A DNA stretch of 9,414 nucleotides from BM509 sp036396915 (GCA_036396915.1 DASWJX010000049.1:1-9414); one strand, 5' to 3'; shown: positions 1 through 7,462, counted from the stretch's first letter. The notes: a model not told the origin generated them from the letters alone. Made by a program: numbers and translations.

Positions 1-36
1 GATCACATCAAGATGGATGTCTACGCAAAAACTTAA
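1..36 (+). CDS. possible C-terminal tail of an upstream + strand gene
   Basis: The + strand frame starting at base 1 is open and ends at a TAA at 34-36, giving a tail of 11 residues (DHIKMDVYAKT). A hairpin follows 30 bases later, as would fit the end of a gene. The fragment is too short to identify a family. If real, this gene converges on the TAXI gene at 121-1116, so no permease would follow the TAXI gene directly. It could equally be non-coding, because the other + strand frames are also open here for a short distance. Confidence 0.25.
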   Translation, partial: DHIKMDVYAKT

Positions 37-65
37 GAGGATGGTTGGACAGAAAGCGGATAGTC

Positions 66-91
66 GCAGCGGGGCGTTCCGGCCCCGCTGC
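66..91. terminator. GC-rich hairpin between convergent genes, possible terminator
   Basis: A perfect 10-bp stem (66-75 with 82-91, arm GCAGCGGGGC) closes a 6-base loop. It lies between the putative end of a + strand gene at 36 and the end of the minus-strand TAXI gene at 121. Only a short T run (tttt, 98-101) follows on the + strand, and none on the minus strand. It is therefore a plausible but not canonical terminator, perhaps serving both sides. Confidence 0.4.
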
Positions 92-120
92 CGCGGGTTT
101 TCAGACTTCCGGCGCTGCCA

Positions 121-1116
121 TCAACGGGCTTTTTGCCGCTCGCTGATGGTGAGGCCCTGTTCCGTCCAGAACTTCTCGGCCCCCGGATGAACGGGGGTGA
201 CGATGCCGTTCAGACCGCCTTTGACCGACATGGCCTTGGCGGTGCTCTTGACCTTGACCAGGTAGGCGAGCCCTTCGGGAGAGAAGACATCTTTCAGGGC
301 CGCGGCTACGATCTGCGGCTTGACATGCTTGCCGGCGGTCCAGAGGGCGGAATCCTGAAAGGTTTTTACCGGGGTGTCGACGCCGCTGTAGGTGCCGGCA
401 GGGATGGTGACTTCGGTGTAGAAGGGATATTCGTCGAAGAACCCGCCTTTTTTGCCTGCCTCAACGGTGTCGAGCACCTTGATCTTGTTGCTGGCGGCGG
501 CCTGGATGACGGCGGCATTGGGGAAGCCGGCGAAGACCCAGACGGCGTCGATCAGCTTGTCGCCCATGGCCGAAACGGCTTCGCTGTAGCCGATGAACTG
601 GGGCTGCATCTGGTCCCAGACCCCGAGCTTCTTGAAGTAGCGCTCGGCCGAAGCGGCGGCGCCGGACCCGGCGCCGCCGACGGCGACCTTCTTGCCGGCC
701 AGTCCGGCCACATCGTTGATGCCGCTTGCTTCAAGGACCACCAGGTGGGCCGGGGCGCCGTACAGGTAGGCCATGCCCAGGACGTTTTCATATTTCTTGG
801 CGTCCTGCGGCAGTTTGCCGTTGCGCGCCAGGAAGAGGTCGCCCGAATAGGTGATGCCGAAGTCCGCGTCACCCGAGTCGACCCGGCGCAGATTCTCGAC
901 GGAACCGGCCGAAGCCATGTTGGAGACTTCGACGTCCGGAAGGTTCTTGGAGAGCCGGCTGGAGATGCCGTTGGAGAAATACTGGAAGGTGCCGCCTTCG
1001 GGACCGCCGGAGAAGGCGAGCCGGGATTTGGCCGCGAGTCCGCTCGCGGGCAGGGCCAGCAGTACGGTCAGGAACAAACAGCTTGCAAGGGAGATGACGC
1101 GTTTCGTTCTGTTCAT
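121..1116 (-). CDS. TAXI-family TRAP transporter solute-binding protein
   Basis: A periplasmic binding protein of the TAXI (TRAP-associated extracytoplasmic immunogenic) / NMT1-like family, which captures a small organic solute for a TRAP permease. The 331-residue length is typical. Residues 1-29 form a Sec signal peptide: basic MNRTKR, a hydrophobic core, and an Ala-rich cleavage region ending GLAA. The mature N-terminus carries the family hallmark GGPEGGTF (about 37-44). Next come the SNMASAGSVENL stretch (about 65-76), the ADFGITYSGD stretch (about 84-93) and the GKKVAVGGAGSGAA stretch of the second lobe. The ATG at 1116 is preceded by GAGGAG about nine bases upstream. No TRAP membrane component (DctQ/DctM or the fused 4TM/12TM form) is present in the window: upstream is an unrelated dehydrogenase and downstream is a hairpin. 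The ligand cannot be told from sequence; glutamate and other organic acids are known for some relatives. Family call is sure, substrate unknown. Confidence 0.93.
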   Translation of the reverse strand: MNRTKRVISLASCLFLTVLLALPASGLAAKSRLAFSGGPEGGTFQYFSNGISSRLSKNLPDVEVSNMASAGSVENLRRVDSGDADFGITYSGDLFLARNGKLPQDAKKYENVLGMAYLYGAPAHLVVLEASGINDVAGLAGKKVAVGGAGSGAAASAERYFKKLGVWDQMQPQFIGYSEAVSAMGDKLIDAVWVFAGFPNAAVIQAAASNKIKVLDTVEAGKKGGFFDEYPFYTEVTIPAGTYSGVDTPVKTFQDSALWTAGKHVKPQIVAAALKDVFSPEGLAYLVKVKSTAKAMSVKGGLNGIVTPVHPGAEKFWTEQGLTISERQKAR

Positions 1117-1186
1117 GTTCTCTTCCTCCTCATTTTTTCGGGGTTAAATGTGATGGCGACGCAAAAATTCACCAACTGCTGTGTTG

Positions 1187-1198
1187 CTGCAATTGCAG
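1187..1198. promoter_or_regulatory. perfect 12-bp palindrome, candidate operator for the TAXI gene
   Basis: CTGCAATTGCAG is fully self-complementary and is flanked by roughly symmetric GTT and AAC, offset by one base. It lies about 70 bases upstream of the TAXI start codon, within the predicted 5' leader. Its size and symmetry suit a dimeric helix-turn-helix regulator, but no cognate regulator is encoded nearby. Confidence 0.3.
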
Positions 1199-1260
1199 AA
1201 CGAAATTTATGCCCGACCATCCGCCGGTTTTTTTTTCGTAGGCAACAAATTTCAAACGAT

Positions 1261-1290
1261 ATTCTAAACATGACAGCATGACGGTCACAA
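1261..1290 (-). promoter_or_regulatory. candidate sigma70 promoter for the TAXI gene
   Basis: On the minus strand a TTGTGA (1285-1290) is followed after 18 bases by TAGAAT (1261-1266), both fair matches to -35 and -10 boxes. This would give a leader of roughly 140 bases containing the 1187-1198 palindrome. It is assigned only by consensus matching, and other weak promoters in this AT-richer gap are possible. Confidence 0.3.
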
Positions 1291-1476
1291 TGATCCCCAG
1301 CACGCCGTGGTTTTTCCATCTTTACAATTAGATCATCTCTTCAGCGACTTTCAAGGAGATGCATGAATTTAAAAGGGGGATGCGGTTTCGGCAGGGTTGA
1401 TCCTGCCGGCCGCGGCAGCGCGCGATGGCACTAAATCAAACAGGGTTATCCGGCTTGACGCTCGTTGCCCCTGCTC

Positions 1477-2169
1477 TTACCACTCCCGCTTAACCCCCAG
1501 GGAATCGATCAGGCAGCCGCTCTCCTCGGGACCCAGGCCGAGCAGGACTTTCTTCAGGGCCCGGGCGCTGGTTTCGGCGCTGAGCGTTGCCTTGGCGCCG
1601 CCCATGGAGGTGCGGACCCAGCCGGGGTGCAGGGCGACGGTGGTGATGCCGCGCTCGGCGAGGTCGATCGACAGACCTTTGATCACCATATGCACGGCGG
1701 CTTTCGAGGTGCGGTAGGCGTAGTCTTTGCCCGAACTGTTTGCGGCGATGCTGCCCAGAACGCTGCCCATGGCGGCGATAATCCGTCTTTGACTGCGGGC
1801 GACCGTCTCGATCAGGGCTTCGCTGATCAGCAGCGGGGCGATGCAGTTGACGTGGAAGGTTTTCAGCCAGCCGTCCACGTCGATATCGCCGAAGCACTGC
1901 CGGTCGGGACCGTAGGTGCCGGCGTTGTTGAACAGGATGTCGATGGCTTCATCCTTGAGGGTGTCGGCCAGTGCGGCGATCTGCGCCCGGTCGGTGACCT
2001 CCAGGCGATGGATGCTGATGTTTCGATGCTGCGCGGCCGACTGTCGCAGTTCGGCGGCCTGCTTGGGATTGCGGCAGCAGGCAAAGACCCGCCAACCGTC
2101 CCGGGCAAAGCAGCGGGTCAGCGCCAGGCCGATGCCGCGATTGGTTCCGGTGATCAGGATCGATGACAT
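1477..2169 (-). CDS. short-chain dehydrogenase/reductase, C-factor/sniffer-like
   Basis: A 230-residue classical SDR oxidoreductase, probably cytosolic and NADP(H)- or NAD(H)-dependent. The Rossmann cofactor motif TGTNRGIG is at residues 7-14, NNAG at 81-84, Asn108 follows the expected helix, a serine is at 136 or 140, and the catalytic Tyr152-x3-Lys156 pair is in YRTSK. The HPGWVRTSMGG segment (181-191) after the active site is characteristic of the branch containing Myxococcus C-factor (CsgA) and sniffer-type carbonyl reductases; the physiological substrate is unknown. The frame stays open upstream to 2304, but the ATG at 2169 is preferred: it starts right before the first beta strand (MSSILITG) and has AAGGAG eight bases upstream. 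The upstream extension is Arg-rich and unlike the family. No operon partner is evident, with gaps of about 320-360 bases on both sides. Confidence 0.9.
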   Translation of the reverse strand: MSSILITGTNRGIGLALTRCFARDGWRVFACCRNPKQAAELRQSAAQHRNISIHRLEVTDRAQIAALADTLKDEAIDILFNNAGTYGPDRQCFGDIDVDGWLKTFHVNCIAPLLISEALIETVARSQRRIIAAMGSVLGSIAANSSGKDYAYRTSKAAVHMVIKGLSIDLAERGITTVALHPGWVRTSMGGAKATLSAETSARALKKVLLGLGPEESGCLIDSLGVKREW

Positions 2170-2488
2170 GGAAATGCTCCTTCGGCAGGAAGAAAATCGC
2201 TCAATCCGTTCCGCGCCCGTTCGCCGTTCCTCCCTCATCAGCAACAGGCGCCTTGGCGGCTTTGCGTGAAACCGTTTCGAATTTTCGTAATCGAAACTAT
2301 GCACCCGTCTCTTATGAATTTATCTCCTCCCCCTTCAAGGGGGAGGTCGGGAGGGGGATGGGGTGTCGGCGTGCCGGAACCGTTCCATCCCCACCCCAGC
2401 CCTCCCCTTGAAGGGGAGGGAGCTCAACCTGAATGGTGCATCGATGTCGGGGTGCCGAACCGTTTCGAATTGTCTTTTTTAGGGTCGA
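2170..2488. other. intergenic region holding a long inverted repeat
   Basis: 319 bases between the end of the sorbosone-dehydrogenase-like gene and the start of the SDR gene. Its centre is the inverted repeat at 2324-2421. A 14-base direct repeat (aaccgtttcgaatt) lies outside it at 2270-2283 and 2458-2471. A second direct repeat pair links the loop (2364-2385) to the right flank (2445-2466). No promoter for the SDR gene was recognised with confidence. Confidence 0.6.
2324..2421. repeat. long imperfect inverted repeat of the CCCTTCAAGGG type
   Basis: Two C/G-rich arms of about 36 bases (2324-2364 and 2386-2421) are complementary with a few mismatches and close a loop of about 20 bases. Each arm also contains its own short palindrome (CCCCTTCAAGGGG-like at 2328-2344 and 2404-2417). 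Intergenic repeats of this kind, whose fortuitous translations read like SPPLEGEG or PFKGEVGRG, are known as dispersed extragenic palindromes in many proteobacterial genomes. The position just after the minus-strand gene ending at 2489 would suit transcript termination or 3'-end protection, but there is no T tract. It explains the short spurious open frames here. Confidence 0.75.
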
Positions 2489-3778
2489 TCAGGGTTTTTG
2501 CTTGCGCATGGTAATCCGGTAAATCACCCCGGCGTGGTCATCGGACAGATAAAGTGCGCCGTCGGGTCCGACGGCCGGAGCGACCGGGCGGCCCCAGGCG
2601 CTGCTCCCCTGCAGCCAGCCGCGCACGATATCCTCGGGCGGACCGCTCGGTTTGCCGTCCTTAAAGGGGATGCCGACCAGCTTGTAGCCGGTGGGGACGG
2701 TGCGGTTCCAGGAGCCGTGAAAGGCGACGAAGAGCATGTTCCGCAGGCGGTCGGGAGCCTCCAGCCCGGTGCCGAAGGCGATCCCCAGCGGCGCCGAGTG
2801 GGCCTGCATTTCAACCAGCGGCGGCAGGGTCTCGCGGCAGCGTTCGACACTGCCGTAATCGGGATCGGGGATCTTTTGGCCGTAGCAGTAGGGCCAGCCG
2901 TAGTCGCCGCCGGCGACGATAAGGTTGATCTCTTCGGGCGGCAGGTCGTCGCCCAGCATGTCGCGTCCGTTGTTGCTGGCCCAGAGCGCACCGGTTTGCG
3001 GATGCCGGGCCAGGCCGACGCTGTTGCGCAGCCCGCGGGCATGGATCCGTGCCGGCCCGCCGTCCTTGTCGATCCGCAGGATCGCCGCCCGGCGCGGATC
3101 GTCTTCTTCGCAGACATTACAGCTGGAACCGGCCGAGACGTAGTAGGCGCCATCCGCGCCGATCTCCACGCTGCGGGTCCAGTGCCCGCCGCCCGGCGGC
3201 AGGTCGCCGGAGAGCACCACGGTCCGGTCGGCTTTCAGGTCGTTGTCCCGATCCGGCAGTCTGAGCAGCCGGCCGTTTTCGGCGACGACCAGATCGTTGC
3301 CGGAAAAGACCAGCCCGTGGGGACGGTCGAGTCCAAAGGCAAAAACCTGGATGCTGTCGGCCGCGCCGTCCCGATCGCGGTCGGGCAGCACCGATACCTG
3401 ACCTGCGCTCGGCAGCGAGACATAGAGGTCCCCGGCCGGGCTGAAAGCGAGCATGCGCGGTTTTTTCAGGCCGCGGGCAAATACCGAAATCTCCAGACCG
3501 TCGAACGCCTGCAGGCTGTGCGCCGTGGCCAGGGTCCCTTTGCGGAATTGCGGCGGCAGCTGCAGCGGCACGCTCTGCAGTTGCTGTGCATTTCCGGCGG
3601 TCGGTGTTGTCGCGGCCTGGCAGACCGGCGGCGAGGTCGCAACGCCAAGAGCCAGAACCATCAGGCCGGCCGCGGCGGAGCCGGACCGGAGCCGGCGCCG
3701 AACCCGACGGAAAACGCTGCTGAGCAGGGCGCTGAACAGCAGCAACGGAGCCGGCATGGTTGAGAAAGCAGGGTACAT
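2489..3778 (-). CDS. exported sorbosone/glucose dehydrogenase-like PQQ beta-propeller protein
   Basis: A 429-residue protein of the L-sorbosone dehydrogenase / soluble quinoprotein glucose dehydrogenase family. Relatives fold as a six-bladed beta-propeller, and some oxidise sugars or aldehydes with PQQ in the periplasm. The N-terminus has an Arg-rich stretch (RRVRRRLR, about 24-31), then a hydrophobic segment (about 34-48) and a likely cleavage site after VCQA (about 52-55), so export is expected. Family segments in order: GLEISVFARGL (94-104), acidic loops RDRDGAAD and RDNDLKAD (134-141, 177-184), RPHG (152-155), GGHWTR (197-202), a CxxC in SSCNVC (218-223), AHSAPLGIAFGTG (326-338), FVAFHGSWNR (350-359) and a final blade GPDGALYLSDD (404-414). 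ATG at 3778 is chosen over a TTG 18 bases upstream because it has AAGGA at good spacing. Substrate and PQQ use are not proven by sequence. It appears monocistronic. Confidence 0.85.
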   Translation of the reverse strand: MYPAFSTMPAPLLLFSALLSSVFRRVRRRLRSGSAAAGLMVLALGVATSPPVCQAATTPTAGNAQQLQSVPLQLPPQFRKGTLATAHSLQAFDGLEISVFARGLKKPRMLAFSPAGDLYVSLPSAGQVSVLPDRDRDGAADSIQVFAFGLDRPHGLVFSGNDLVVAENGRLLRLPDRDNDLKADRTVVLSGDLPPGGGHWTRSVEIGADGAYYVSAGSSCNVCEEDDPRRAAILRIDKDGGPARIHARGLRNSVGLARHPQTGALWASNNGRDMLGDDLPPEEINLIVAGGDYGWPYCYGQKIPDPDYGSVERCRETLPPLVEMQAHSAPLGIAFGTGLEAPDRLRNMLFVAFHGSWNRTVPTGYKLVGIPFKDGKPSGPPEDIVRGWLQGSSAWGRPVAPAVGPDGALYLSDDHAGVIYRITMRKQKP

Positions 3779-3870
3779 AAAAGATCCTTCGCGCAAGGTG
3801 TCTCACCCGACAAAGACCAAGTATGATGACGTCGTAAAAACTGAAAAAACGACTTTTTGCGGGCCGTGTC

Positions 3871-3953
3871 AAGTTTTAGGTTTTAAGTTTTAAGTTATTG
3901 AAACAAAAGCTTTTTCAACAGGACCTAACACCTAAAACTTTTAGCTTAAAACC
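3871..3953. repeat. AT-rich nested palindrome
   Basis: A perfect 10-bp inverted repeat (AAGTTTTAGG 3871-3880, CCTAAAACTT 3931-3940) extends inward imperfectly for about ten more pairs. It encloses ttgaaa/tttcaa (3898-3903, 3913-3918) around the palindrome AAAAGCTTTT (3905-3914). A competing 9-bp pairing exists between GGTTTTAAG (3879-3887) and CTTAAAACC (3945-3953). The low GC contrasts sharply with its surroundings. It may be a dispersed intergenic repeat or a bidirectional termination or regulatory structure. Confidence 0.6.
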
Positions 3954-3984
3954 GATGAATTTCGGATTGTGCGAATTCATCAAG

Positions 3985-3990
3985 TATAAT
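3985..3990 (+). promoter_or_regulatory. perfect -10 box (TATAAT), possible promoter for the MshEN-like gene
   Basis: TATAAT occurs on the + strand 184 bases before the ATG at 4174, but the hexamers 16-18 bases upstream match the -35 consensus poorly. It would give a long leader. A second AT-rich hexamer (TATATT, 4081-4086) closer to the gene is an alternative, also lacking a clear -35. Confidence 0.25.
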
Positions 3991-4173
3991 AACAATGCGG
4001 CGCTTCGGCACGGCTCCGGGCAAAAAATCCGTTTTTCCGCACCCAGGGAAATGGGCCGGTATCTCACACCGATTGTGTGGTATATTTCAGGGGATGCGGG
4101 ATCTGCATTGGTCCGCGCCGAGCGATAGATCGTCCGCTCCTGCCGTTCTCCGGAGGGAATTGAGGGGGGTGCC

Positions 4174-4422
4174 ATGACACGTAATCAGCCTTGTCTGCGC
4201 TTCGGTAAGCTGGCGGTGCAGATGGGTTTCATAACCCCGGAGCAGCTTGCGGCGGCGCTGGCCATGCAGGCACTGGAAACTCCGCCGCAACGGCGGATGA
4301 TCGGCCTGATCCTGTTCGACGAGGGCTGGCTGACCACCGTTCAGATCGAGCAGGTGCTGAAGGGAATTTTCCTGCCGCCGCAGCGTCCGGCGCAGCGCAC
4401 GGCGGTTGATGCGCCAGGTTGA
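4174..4422 (+). CDS. small stand-alone MshEN/GspE N-domain-like protein, candidate c-di-GMP binder
   Basis: An 82-residue soluble protein without signal peptide or membrane segment. Residues 9-32 fit the 24-residue MshEN motif known from T2SS/pilus ATPase N-domains: R9, G11, hydrophobic 14-15, G18, hydrophobic 19-20, L25, L29 and Q32 are all in register. A second, degenerate copy spans 42-65 (G44, hydrophobic 47-48, G51, W52-L53, L62) but lacks the leading Arg in register (Met42) and the closing Gln (Ile65). In the MshE family two such motifs together bind cyclic di-GMP. Here the domain stands alone with no ATPase, so it may be a small receptor or adaptor, or may have lost binding. The start is supported by GAGGGGGG just upstream, and a strong terminator follows at 4454. 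The tail from about 67 is Pro/Ala-rich and probably disordered. The motif is visible; the function is inferred. Confidence 0.75.
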   Translation: MTRNQPCLRFGKLAVQMGFITPEQLAAALAMQALETPPQRRMIGLILFDEGWLTTVQIEQVLKGIFLPPQRPAQRTAVDAPG

Positions 4423-4453
4423 CCGGTCTTCGGCGATGATCGAGCAAACAGCA

Positions 4454-4492
4454 ACGGGCCGGACTCCTGAACGAGAGTCCGGCCCGTTTTTT
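4454..4492 (+). terminator. rho-independent terminator of the MshEN-like gene
   Basis: A perfect 13-bp GC-rich stem (4454-4466 with 4475-4487, arm ACGGGCCGGACTC) closes an 8-base loop and runs directly into six T residues (4487-4492). It begins 31 bases after the stop codon of the + strand gene at 4174-4422 and is a textbook intrinsic terminator in that direction. Confidence 0.93.
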
Positions 4493-4513
4493 ATCGCGTG
4501 CTCAGGAACCGGT

Positions 4514-4680
4514 CTAGGAGGCTGTCCGAGAATTAGAGGCCGGCTGCAAACCCAGCTGTTTGGACCATATTTCGGCTCCTTTTCGGCCCATAGCTACGGC
4601 TATGAGCTCTCAAACGACCCAAAATCTGTTCTCAAACTTCCGGATTTTCGCTTCGGCCCTATTCTCGGACAGACTCCTAG
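4514..4680 (-). mobile_element. MITE-like palindromic element, copy 1, abutting the ald1 stop codon
   Basis: About 167 bases bounded by CTAG on both sides. The 20-base terminal inverted repeats have one mismatch (4514-4533, beginning CTAGGAGGCTGTCC; 4661-4680, the complement of CTAGGAGTCTGTCC). The exact middle holds a 6-bp hairpin CATAGC-TACG-GCTATG (4589-4604). No transposase frame is present, so if mobile it is non-autonomous. CTAG may be a 4-bp target duplication. The TAG of the right-hand CTAG, on the minus strand, is the stop codon of ald1. A related copy lies at 9256-9414 in opposite orientation; hand alignment suggests about 84% identity overall and higher in the core. The parent transposase family was not identified. 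Confidence 0.75.
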
Positions 4681-5801
4681 GTCGCTGACCGGCGCAGCGC
4701 GTCTTCCGCCGGGACATAGTCCAGGTTCTGCGCTTTGCTGACCGCCTGGTAGGTGACCTTGCCCTGGTGGACATTCAGGCCGTGCCGCAGGTGCGGCTGG
4801 CGCAGCAGCGCTTCGATGCCGTAATCGGCGAGGGCGATGCTGTAGGGCAGGGTGCTGTTGTTCAGCGCCAGGGTCGAGGTCCGCGCCACCGCACCGGGCA
4901 TGTTGGCGACGCAGTAGTGCACCACCTCGTCGACCTTGTAGGTGGGGTGCTCGTGGGTGGTGGCCCGGGAGGTTTCGAAACAGCCGCCCTGATCGATGGC
5001 GACGTCGACCAGCACCGATCCGCGCGGCATCCGTCTGACCATCTCCCTGGTCACCAGTTTGGGCGCCGCCGCGCCGGGGATCAGCACCGCCCCGATCACC
5101 AGGTCGGAACCGAGCACGTGGGTCTCGATGGCGGTGGCGGTGGAATATTCGACCCGCACCCGTCCCTGAAACAGATCGTCGAGATACTGCAGACGATGGA
5201 CCGAGCGGTCGAGAATCAGGGTTTCCGCGCCCAGGCCGATGGCCATGCGCGCGGCGTTGCTGCCGACCACCCCGCCGCCGATGATGGTGACCTTGGCCGG
5301 AGCGACGCCGGGCACGCCGCCCAGCAGCGTGCCGCGCCCGCCCCGGGCCATCTCCAGGGCATGAGCGCCGGCCTGGATCGACATGCGACCGGCCACTTCG
5401 GACATCGGCGCCAGCAGCGGCAGGCCGCCGAATTCATCGGTGACCGTCTCGTAGGCAATCGCGGTGCAGCCGGACTTGATCAGTCCCTGCGTTTGCAGCG
5501 GATCGGGAGCCAGGTGCAGATAGGTGAAGAGGATCTGCCCCTCGCGCAGCATCGCGCATTCCCGCGGCTGCGGCTCCTTGACCTTGACGATCATCTCGGC
5601 CTCGGCAAAGACCTTTTGCGCCGAGGCGACGATCCGCGCTCCGGCCTCCAGATAGCATCGATCGTCGAAGCCGATCTCGGCCGCCGCATTCTTCTGCACC
5701 AGAACCGTGTGACCGTGGTCGATCAATTCGCGGACCGACGAAGGGGTCAGGCCGACCCGGTATTCGAGATTCTTGATTTCCTTGGGCACCCCGATGATCA
5801 T
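4677..5801 (-). CDS. ald: alanine dehydrogenase, first paralog
   Basis: NAD-dependent L-alanine dehydrogenase: L-alanine + NAD+ + water to pyruvate + ammonium + NADH, reversible, cytosolic. The 374 residues match the family length. Expected functional residues are all in register: Arg15 and Lys75 (pyruvate binding; RVGLTP, KVKEPQ), His96 (catalytic; YLHLAPD), the dinucleotide loop GGGVVG at 175-180, Asp198 for the NAD ribose (LILDRS), and catalytic Asp270 in VDVAIDQGGCFETS. The frame extends to 5822, but ATG 5801 gives the canonical start MIIGVPKEIK and has AAGGAG seven bases upstream. It is about 53% identical to the second paralog at 7499-8620 by hand alignment. A terminator after agcS and a promoter-like sequence separate it from the upstream operon. 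Its TAG stop is the junction with a MITE-like repeat. Confidence 0.96.
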   Translation of the reverse strand: MIIGVPKEIKNLEYRVGLTPSSVRELIDHGHTVLVQKNAAAEIGFDDRCYLEAGARIVASAQKVFAEAEMIVKVKEPQPRECAMLREGQILFTYLHLAPDPLQTQGLIKSGCTAIAYETVTDEFGGLPLLAPMSEVAGRMSIQAGAHALEMARGGRGTLLGGVPGVAPAKVTIIGGGVVGSNAARMAIGLGAETLILDRSVHRLQYLDDLFQGRVRVEYSTATAIETHVLGSDLVIGAVLIPGAAAPKLVTREMVRRMPRGSVLVDVAIDQGGCFETSRATTHEHPTYKVDEVVHYCVANMPGAVARTSTLALNNSTLPYSIALADYGIEALLRQPHLRHGLNVHQGKVTYQAVSKAQNLDYVPAEDALRRSAT

Positions 5802-5847
5802 GCAAGGCTCCTTTTCCGGCATGGCAGATGAACGCTAGCTAAGATAA

Positions 5848-5875
5848 AGTATATCGGCATATCCAGGCTTCACAA
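5848..5875 (-). promoter_or_regulatory. sigma70-type promoter candidate for ald1
   Basis: On the minus strand TTGTGA (5870-5875) is followed after 16 bases by TATACT (5848-5853), good matches to -35 and -10. The predicted start near 5841 gives a leader of about 40 bases to the ald1 ATG at 5801. A small dyad ATAT-CGGC-ATAT (about 5851-5862) overlaps the -10 and spacer and could be an operator. The element lies between the agcS terminator and ald1, as expected for independent transcription. Confidence 0.55.
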
Positions 5876-5932
5876 GAATCGATCGGGACATTTGGGCCGG
5901 CGCCGGACCGGGCATCGATCGTGCCGCTCGAC

Positions 5933-5980
5933 AAAAAAATGCCCGGAAACGAAGGAGAGAGGGTCTCCGTTTCCGGGCAT
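5933..5980 (-). terminator. rho-independent terminator of agcS (minus strand)
   Basis: A perfect 13-bp stem (5939-5951 with 5968-5980, arm ATGCCCGGAAACG), with further GGAG/CTCC pairing possible inside, is followed on the minus strand by seven T residues (A run at 5933-5939 on the + strand). It starts about 40 bases past the agcS stop codon and should end the ald2-agcS transcript before ald1. Confidence 0.93.
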
Positions 5981-6021
5981 CGCACCCGCTTTGTTTCAGG
6001 TGACGGTACGATCCGCTTGCA

Positions 6022-7380
<1,359 letters not shown>

Positions 7381-7462
7381 GTTCTTCTCCTCTGTGCATG
7401 AAAGGTAAACGGGCTATTGCAGTCACAAAGAGCCGGGTGATGCCCGCAGGAATGATGGCGTT

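Larger units (their letters stand above)
1117..1476. other. intergenic region upstream of the TAXI gene
   Basis: 360 bases without a convincing gene. It holds the TAXI leader with a palindrome at 1187-1198, a nine-base T run near 1228-1236, a promoter-like pair at 1261-1290, and a short hairpin at 1389-1408 (7-bp stem CGGCAGG, 6-base loop) beyond the end of the SDR gene. The hairpin has no adjacent T run on the minus strand, so it is a weak terminator candidate. A 23-codon + strand frame at 1363-1434 has an AAGGAG four bases before its ATG but no other support. Confidence 0.6.
3779..4173. other. intergenic region between divergent genes with an AT-rich palindrome
   Basis: 395 bases separate the divergent starts of the exported dehydrogenase (minus) and the MshEN-like protein (plus). 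Contents are an AT-rich palindromic repeat (3871-3953), a perfect TATAAT on the + strand (3985-3990) without a good -35, and a TTGACA on the minus strand (3867-3872) without a good -10. No gene of credible length or codon use was seen. Confidence 0.55.

Noticed and set aside
1160..1175. sigma54-like TTGGTG...TTTGC on the minus strand upstream of the TAXI gene
   Set aside because: The GG-to-GC spacing is one base short of the strict -24/-12 requirement and the GCAC part is missing.
133..1281. Long open frame (382 codons) on the + strand opposite the TAXI gene
   Set aside because: It is antisense to a protein with a clear signal peptide and family motifs; the translation is low-complexity Gly/Asp/Val-rich, as expected from the complement of GC-rich coding DNA.
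2170..2304. N-terminal extension of the SDR gene to 2304
   Set aside because: The extension is basic and unlike SDR N-termini; the internal ATG at 2169 has a good ribosome binding site and starts at the Rossmann strand.
2324..2421. CRISPR or tandem-repeat interpretation of the C/G-rich repeat
   Set aside because: There are only two arms, in inverted orientation, with no spacers or third unit; an extragenic palindrome explains it.
2498..3763. 421-codon + strand open frame opposite the sorbosone-dehydrogenase-like gene
   Set aside because: Antisense shadow of a recognisable family protein; no plausible motifs.
4514..4680. Rho-independent terminator reading of the MITE-like copy for ald1
   Set aside because: The central stem is only 6 bp and no T tract follows any stem, so intrinsic termination is not supported, though other 3'-end roles remain possible.
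4767..5831. 354-codon + strand open frame opposite ald1, and a similar one at 7736-8662 opposite ald2
   Set aside because: Both are complements of the two alanine dehydrogenase genes and resemble each other only because the sense genes are paralogs.
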